Assembly (NCBI RefSeq): GCF_024868665.1
Contig: NC_079900.1
Location: 25,412,247 to 25,476,246 of the forward strand
Direction: 5' to 3'
From: Triplophysa rosa
Lineage: Eukaryota > Chordata > Actinopteri > Cypriniformes > Nemacheilidae
DNA length: 64,000 nt
Shown here: in pieces, positions 57,086 to 64,000 of the stretch
Position numbering within the stretch: the stretch's first letter is position 1
How the letters are laid out: the number at the start of each line of letters is the position of its first letter
Translations under genes and position numbers: made by a program
Notes under the pieces: model-generated
What the model saw: the letters and a program-made list of their open reading frames with translations, nothing else
Database searches by the model: none
Told to the model about the DNA's origin: nothing

Positions 57086-58459
57086 CAAAAGTGCACAGTA
57101 GAGTTGACAAATATTAAAGGATCGTATCGTAACCTTCTCTTAAAGTACAGCCTACTTTGGCCTTTTTTGTAGCCTACTTGACTTCAGTCACATACCTATG
57201 AATAGTAAATACTTTTGAAATGGTCTCTTAATTTTTTCCGTGGCCATATGTCAATGTATGTCAATGTTATCTTTTGGTCTGTTACTGTTTACATAATTCG
57301 CTTGCAATGATTTTGATATCTTATCGTCACATCTAACAGATCAGAGATGATATCGTTTATCTCCAGTCAATTTAGACCATTTCTATGGGTGTGCACATTT
57401 TTGATAAGTGATTTTTGTTATGTGGAGGGCATCCTTATCTTTCCTTTTGTCCCCTTCGTGACCTTTTGGGTTGTCACTATAGTGATGGGCTGCACATCAA
57501 GTGGCGAGGGCACATAAAAATGGTATGAGGTGAGTTGAAATAAGGTCTGACATAAACTAGTTATGAAACAGCCTTGTCCAAATGAATAAGTGTAAATATG
57601 GACTTGTTGAAATGTTGGAAGTCAATTCCATTCGCTACTCAATCACCTTATGTACACTGTTATGCTCTGTGCACACATTGTACTCAAATCAGGAAGTTTT
57701 TGAATATAGTCGTTAGTTTTGTTTGTTTGCGCACAAACGTATCCTCGTCGCATTATATTAATTTATAATGAACCACCGGAGTCGCGTGGACAATTTTACG
57801 ATGTCTTTACGCACTTTCAGCACTTTGAAGATTGGTTGTGTTGCAATCTAAGGAGGAGTCAGAAAGCATCCAAAACTACCTTCATTTGCGTTTTTGGAAA
57901 AATTTGGCCTCCTACAGATGTTAAACTACTTCAGGGTGAGTAAATAATGGCAGAAGTTTCATTTTTGGTTGGAGTTCCCCTTTAAGTTGACAAGTTCTGT
58001 TGCTACTTTCCGATTACCTTTCTGGCTACATTTAAACATATTTGGCTTAAACATATGGCATTCAAAACATGTTGGTCATTTAATAATTGTTGAAATGCTA
58101 GAATGTTTTTTTTTTACTTCCAAATAGGTGTTTAATGATGATAAATAAATATTTGATTGCTGAATATTGTACCCTTATTGAAGTAGCTGTATAGTAGATC
58201 ATGATTTTGCATACCATTGCAAGAATGCCTGACACATGATATATTACTATATTTATGATTAACAATCAGATGATTAATTAGTTAGAAACTAGTTGCTATG
58301 AATACAGGTGCCCTCAGTTGTCTTCTTATGAATTACTTGTTTGTCATTGAGTCAGTGTTTCTGATGTAAAGTAGGCCCTTCGTTACCAAACACCAAATAA
58401 ATGAATTAGGATACAATTATGAGTCATTCGCAAACTGTTAAACCATGTTGGTTACTTAA
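57086..58459. other. intergenic, with one probable dispersed repeat
   Basis: The part at about 57680-57985 (AACCACCGGAGTCGCGTGGA; TCAGGGTGAGTAAATAATGG; TTCCCCTTTAA) resembles a common cyprinid interspersed repeat ending in a CTTTAA motif. Ends not resolved. No gene recognised. Confidence 0.4.
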
Positions 58460-58790
58460 TAGTAATAAAAATTTGTCACATTTATATAGCACTTTTCTGG
58501 GTACTCAAAGCGCTTTACATTGAAGGAGGGAATCTCCTCAAGTACCACCAATGTTTTGCATCCACCTGGACGCCCACCACACACCAGCTTATCGGTGGAG
58601 AGGTGACAGAGTTACGAAGCCAATTAGTACATAAAATGATTAGGAGTCAATACCATCCAGGTATTGACCAGGCCCAGCCCTGCTTAGCTTCAGTGGGCAA
58701 CCAGTCTTGGGATAAAGGGGGATATGGCTGCTGACTAACTTCAAAACTGACACCGTGTCTACACCGGTCGCGACCGGTACGACACGACAA
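58460..58790. repeat. probable LINE or SINE 3' tail
   Basis: The start ACATTTATATAGCACTTTTC followed by TACTCAAAGCGCTTTACATT is typical of a retroelement 3' tail in fish. It is related in motif (TATATAGC-CTTT) but not identical to the LINE tails at 17811, 34741 and 46968. Right end uncertain. Confidence 0.55.
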
Positions 58791-59583
58791 GACAACGGCT
58801 TGTTCTTAATGGGTTTGTCGCGCCGCATCCAGTGTGGACAATATTAAAAATGAAATGGCTGCTAGCGTTTTCTATTGTCTTTTATTGTGTCGTGTAATGT
58901 CCGTTATAGACACGGTGTAAGCTTTATCTGGGAGATCACAGGGATATGCCAATATTTGATCTGTTAACTGGTTGCATATGTCAGATTTATTTCCTGACTC
59001 AGTCAAAGAAAAGATGTTGCTATCAAACATTGTTTACTTAATCAATTGAGTCTGTGTAATAGTGAAGGGAAATGGGCCAGAAATGTAATTCTCTCTTTAA
59101 AATACAAAAATACTGTAGTTTATTTTTATACGTGGTGCGGCTTCTGTATTTTGTAGTTTATTTTGATAAAATTAAGGTATTTGGTATTTTATTTTAAAAT
59201 ACATTTTGTTGTATTTTTGCCCAACCCTGGTTGTATGTTTACTATGCACAAACACGCAATGTTGAAAAGTGAAGATTTTTTATGATAATTTGTGCCATAA
59301 AAATGACACAATAGTCATATTGCTTTGTCTAGAGCGATACAGTGGCTTTATTGCATCTGTGTTGACTCTTGCAGTATACCCAAAATTTGATGGGCTGTGT
59401 TTGTGTATTGCATTTAGAAACAGTTCACCTGTAAATTAAAAGTTGATCATTATAATAAACACTGATTTTATTGAAATTCACTCAATAAACACTACAAAAA
59501 ATATTTAAATGAAACTAAATAAATGGGGAGCATTCAGAACAATAATTGAGTTAGAATAATCACATTTTTTATACATTAAGACA
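58791..59583. other. intergenic, nothing firmly recognised
   Basis: AT-rich. A stretch at about 59100-59228 (AAAATACA-rich, ending TTTGCCCAACCCTGG) recalls a decayed end of the hAT family seen at 7172-8872, but the inverted partner was not found. Confidence 0.35.
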
Positions 59584-60355
59584 ATGGGCCTTATCGCACA
59601 CCCGGCGCAATGCACATGTTTTTGCTTCAGCCTGACGCAGTTCTCATTTTCCCGTTCTGCACCGCGTTGTTTAAATTGCAAATGCAATTGCGCTCATTTG
59701 TGCGCCCATTTGTGCGTCTATTTGTAACTGAATCACGTGTAATTGTAAAAGGCCAGTGTTACATTGGTTTAAAAATTGGGCGTGTTGGTTTAAAAATCAG
59801 GCGCATTGTTGGCGCGTTGCTATTTTGAGGAACTTTTTTTGTGTTATTTAAAGAGTGCTTTAGTAGAAGATGCGCCTCTGGGCGGGTCCACAACGCACTT
59901 TCACTTGACTTATTACACAGAGGGATGCGCAGCAGCACACAAACATGCAAATAGAAAAAATAAGTGGAGTACAATGTAAAAGATTGTTATTGTGTACAGT
60001 ACATAAAGATAAAAATCCGGCTTGTCCTGCAGATGGTCTGCTCGTGCGCGAGGTTAAGGCGTTTCTTCTCTGGAGAAGCGTCCAGTCTTTGCTCTTGCAA
60101 ATTCCGCCGTGTAAATAGCGAATCCGCCATGGCGCGAGCGCAACTGGCTCTTAAAGGGAATGAGGAGAGATGAGACTGATTGGTTTACTGCACGTAACGC
60201 CCCAAAAGCACACATTACTCATTAAGAGAATCGGGACAACCCGTTTAGACCATTTTCCCGTCGTTAAACTAGTAAAAGTGGATTTGGACAATCCCTGAGT
60301 CCACCTGCGCCGTGTGCTTTAGACCGTGCGCTTAGATCGTTAAAATAGGGCCCAT
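59584..60355. mobile_element. Harbinger-like nonautonomous element
   Basis: The ends ATGGGCCTTATC (59584) and AAAATAGGGCCCAT (to 60355) form an imperfect inverted repeat. The interior near the ends is rich in GCGCA/TGCGC words, including CACCTGCGCCGTGTGCTTTA, as in a common fish Harbinger-type MITE (recalled). The target duplication is unclear. Confidence 0.6.
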
Positions 60356-62588
60356 AGACACTAAAAAAAACATACAATAGGATGATGCAATGTACATTCC
60401 TGCTGCCAAAACGCCATCTCCATTCAAATAAATCAAAACATCCCACAAATTCGCAGGAGACCTTCTTTTGGCAGACAGAGAAAAATACCTGAATCACGTG
60501 TAACTGTAAAAGGCCAGTGTTACATTAAGTCCCAGGTTAGGTTGTGCCCTGCTAACCCCTGTGACATTTACACTATGTATATACTGTATGTATATGTTTC
60601 AAGTATTGTAAAGTCAGGCTCGGCCCCTGGTGGGTAGCACTGTTTCCTATACATGTGATTTCAACAATAGCTAAATTTTGACTATAAAATTTTTCACCAT
60701 TTGTACTAACCATGGCATTGAATACATGTCTATTTGTGAAATGATATGTACTTTGGATTGGCTTACTGCCTTTTTACAAGTTGTGCTATCATAAACATTG
60801 AAACAACAGTAAACTGCACTTTTAAATCTGGGTCAGTAATAAGTAATTTTAAATCTTATTTTAGTGTTTTCATTTAGTCTCTTTATATACTTATTATATC
60901 TTTTATATACTTTATTTATGTACAGTTCAGTCCCATAGTCCCGTGTTGTTGTCCTTGGGGAACATTGTTTCATTTCATTACTCTATAAACATACTGTGTG
61001 TGACTGAAATGACTCTCATATTTCACGTACTCAATAAAGCATTGAACAAAGACAAAAACCATCTTCCAATCATTCTGATTATGACATCCAAAGGCAAAAT
61101 AAGATTTTTCCCAAGAAACACATTTTTCTATTTATTAGTTACAGTACCACTGTTTTCTGCTATTCTGTCTGTTCCCAAATGTTCTTTTAGTCCCCTTATA
61201 GAATATGAATGCTCCCCATTAATTCTGACCTGGCACTGGTTCTGATGTGTTATCATGTATAATGTTTAATAGCTGCCAACAAGGGTTAGACAATTTCCTC
61301 CACCATTAAGTGTTTCCAATAGACAATCTTCATGTGTATATTAATGGCCTGACTCGTCTGACAGTGCAGCTTTCTTTTCTGCTTTGACGGAAAATATAAG
61401 AATTTGGGAAATTTATGTTTAAAATGAGCAACAACAAAAAAATCTGCCATTGTGGTGAGAAAAATAAACTTGAATTAGGTACTCGAGAAAAAAGAAAACT
61501 AAATTAAAGTTTATTTTTTTCACTTTTTATTTTTCTATTCTTTTTTTGTGTTGCTTTTTTTAAACATGGTTTTACCTAATACATATATTTTCTTTCATAA
61601 AACAAGACTAACTCTTGTCAAGTAAATGTATCTTTATTTAAGAAGTTTAAGATATTAGTATGATGCTTAGTAAGAATCTTTGGAAAAGGAGCAACTGATA
61701 AATCAACAGAGCTCTGTCATTGAGGATTTAGCAGGGGTTTTTTTTGTCATAAAGTAATTATTCTTCAAGTCACGTTTTGGCACAAGGTGAGGTTGTGTGT
61801 TTGCATTCAGTTAATAATTCATTAATGAAAGGTGCGCTTTACACAATAGTGTTTGAGGGGAAATAATAAGAAAGGCATGATAGCGTACAGGGGGATTACA
61901 GACATCAAGGGTGTGTTTTGTGGGGAAAGTGACAGACAGTTTTAGAAACACAAGAGATCTGACATTATTCAGGGGTTTTGGTGGGGAGATCTCTCTTTTA
62001 TAAATTTGATCAAACTAAATACTCTTCGTAGATACGACGTATGCAATACTATTGTATAGGTACTCAAGATTTTTATGAGATTGGCAAAAAAAATTGTGTT
62101 ACCCCATCTTTAAATTACTGGATTAAATCTTTGTATACATTCATGTGATAAAGGTCACATGTTGTATAATATAAAAAACTAGTGGCTGATGTTGGTTGTA
62201 TTTTAGTGATATTGTACAGATCTTATCAATAGCCTATATTTCATTAACTGATCTAGTGGTAATTTATCAAACTTTGTACCCCTAAATTTATCGTACCCCT
62301 AAAACTGTTAATGATTCAGGTAGTAAAATGTACAGCCGTAAGTAATGAATCAAAATTCATCACAACTTACAGCAAGTGGCTTTTCTAAAGACCATTGTCA
62401 GATGCAAAGTGTCACACACACAAATACAAGAACACCATCAACATCTGGCAACATGTAATGCAATAAATATGAATTAAACAGCATAATATGTAACATAAAT
62501 CACTAAGTGACACTGTAACACAAAGTGCCTTTGTTACAGTGTAATAAAAATATACAATTAAAAGGTTGTAAGCATTATGGGTTGGCAC
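60356..62588. other. intergenic, nothing recognised except a 37-bp repeat
   Basis: AT-rich. The block 60490-60526 duplicates 59728-59764 inside the neighbouring element (see findings). Otherwise only short frames and A/T runs are seen. Confidence 0.4.
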
Positions 62589-63119
62589 TGTCGGTGTGTT
62601 GTACCCAGAACCCAAGTGCAGACAGCAGTGAAGAGGTTAACATAAATATTTATTAAAATGTAAATGTAAAACAAAAACCCACGATGGGGGAACAAACACT
62701 ATAAACAAAGACGTCTCAAAAGGCAAACAAAAACTTCCCTCTAGGGGGCAAAACAAGAACTAAAGCAAAAACAAACAAAACTCACAATAAGGGGCAGGGC
62801 AGGGCAGGGACAAGATATTATGGACAGGGACTGACACGTACAGGGTACGAAGAACGAGTCGACAAGGAGAAACTGGGGCTATAAATAGGGGACACTAATG
62901 AGGGATGATTACACAGGGAGGTTGACGGGCAGGTGACTAGGATCATACACTAAGGGGAAGCTAACAAGGGGGCGGGACTTAGAGACGAGACACCGGAGAG
63001 AACGCACATTATGTCGAAGCCGACAATAATATGTTTCTCTCCACACAGAACAAGAGCCTCTGCCATGGTTCTGCCACAAGACCAAGAAAGACATGACAAG
63101 AAGAGGCAGAACCATGACA
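62589..63119 (-). mobile_element. solo LTR with 5-bp target duplication
   Basis: The 531-bp unit has ends TGTC and GACA on either strand. GGCAC is duplicated directly outside both ends (62584-62588 and 63120-63124), the hallmark of an LTR retroelement insertion. Read on the minus strand it begins TGTCATGGTTCTGCC, has a TATTTATAG box near 62885 and an AATAAA signal near 62655, in U3-R-U5 order. No internal retroelement sequence adjoins it, so it is a solo LTR left by recombination. A diverged relative is at 2521-2770. Confidence 0.85.
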
Positions 63120-63176
63120 GGCACTTTATTTTACACAATAATTTATAATGCAGTACACTTACTTAACGAAATATTG

Positions 63177-63389
63177 GGTAACACTTTATTTTACGGTGCC
63201 CTTGTTACGCATGTTACATGTATTTACTATAGTATTTACTATAAATTATGCATAATTACATGTAACTAACCCTGACCCAAACCCTAATCCTAACTCTAAC
63301 CCTATTGTAACATGTAGTTGCTTTTTATTACTCAGTACTTAAATGTATAATTACACTGTAACACGGGCACTGTAAAATAAAGTGTAACC
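63177..63389. mobile_element. hAT-like MITE with 8-bp target duplication
   Basis: The ends GGTAACACTTTATTTTAC and TAAAATAAAGTGTAACC are inverse. AAATATTG is duplicated exactly on both sides (63169-63176 and 63390-63397). The 213-bp body contains CCTGACCCAAACCCTAATCC and related telomere-like words. Confidence 0.85.
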
Positions 63390-63397
63390 AAATATTG

Positions 63398-64000
63398 CAA
63401 CTATTGGGATTTAATATGGTTAGAGTTTTAGGGGTGGTTTTAAAATAAAGACATGCACACCACAGATTACGAGATTACGTAAAAACTACTTCACTGCTAT
63501 AACTGAAGACATCCTTTACATGATTTTCACCATGAAATTATACATTTAGTGACTTGAATTTTAACAAAGATTTACATTTGAAACATTTTTATTGTATATT
63601 AATTTACATTTACATTTTATATGTTTAAGTTTGGTATAGAATGAAAATGTTTTTGATAAACGTAGTGGGTTTGCAATGCAAGCACAAGATTTGGATGTTG
63701 TTACTGGACAGAAAGAAAACATACTTTGTAATAATTGAGACGCCCTTCTAATGCAGGGGCTTGTTGTTCTAATGAGACCACTGAAGAAAACCACCTCGGA
63801 TATAACTCAAAGCCTAAACACTCAAACCAATGCACATTATTCTTTGAGGGATGGTTGCCTATTGAAGGAAATGCACACTATGTGAATGAAAATGTGAAAA
63901 GAAACTCAGTAGTCTCTGTGGCTTTTGTTACACTTTCAACATATCTAATATTCCAATTTACTATGGACTATGAATGTGTGTGGGGGTAAGGAAGTGAGTG
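63398..64000. other. intergenic to window end, nothing recognised
   Basis: AT-rich. An open stretch at 63735-63989 (plus) has no recognisable domain or splice-supported neighbour and is not called. Confidence 0.4.

Noticed and set aside
63735..63989. 84-codon plus-strand frame at the window end
   Set aside because: No domain, no splice-supported partner, AT-rich composition like the surrounding intergenic DNA.

Overview
The window is vertebrate nuclear DNA, almost certainly from a cypriniform (carp- or zebrafish-like) teleost. It has long AT-rich introns with GT-AG boundaries and dense fish-type repeats: Tc1, hAT and TTAA-flanked elements, an L2/CR1-like LINE, tRNA-derived SINEs and LTR pieces. 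Six protein-coding genes could be assembled exon by exon: fam104a (minus), hid1 (plus), otop2 (minus), ush1g (plus), amn (minus) and a tvp23 homologue (plus). The first four keep the neighbourhood known on human 17q25 (FAM104A, HID1, OTOP2, USH1G). amn and tvp23 follow, a pairing not found in human.

Layout. 1-1881: 5' part of a minus-strand LTR retrotransposon (LTR, tRNA-Lys-type primer-binding site, leader and a gag-like frame cut by the window edge). 1882-10045: intergenic DNA with a divergent LTR-like copy, two TTAA-flanked elements, a SINE and a 1.7-kb hAT-type element with an exact 8-bp target duplication. 10361-11244: fam104a. 11245-12432: a shared divergent promoter with NRF1-, CRE- and CGCG-type motifs. 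12433-36831: hid1, 19 coding exons, 801 aa. Its intron 1 carries a Tc1 element holding a nested hAT element. Its intron 3 carries a near full-length antisense LINE (about 7.4 kb with later insertions) that split an older foldback element. 38047-40748: otop2, 6 coding exons, convergent with hid1 and head-to-head with ush1g (42300-46407, 3 exons, 473 aa). 49234-50661: amn, encoded without introns, head-to-head with tvp23 (51749-53281, 7 coding exons). 53282-64000: gene-poor and repeat-rich, ending with a textbook solo LTR (5-bp target duplication) and a small hAT-like MITE.

The genes do not form a pathway. Several act at Golgi or apical membranes: HID1 and TVP23 in the Golgi, OTOP2 as a proton channel, AMN as the cubilin partner for apical endocytosis, and USH1G as the Usher scaffold in hair cells. 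Three divergent promoter pairs (fam104a/hid1, otop2/ush1g, amn/tvp23) are the main regulatory theme. No CRISPR array, operon, tRNA or rRNA gene was seen. Exon boundaries were read by eye from splice consensus and family homology recalled from memory; no alignment was run.
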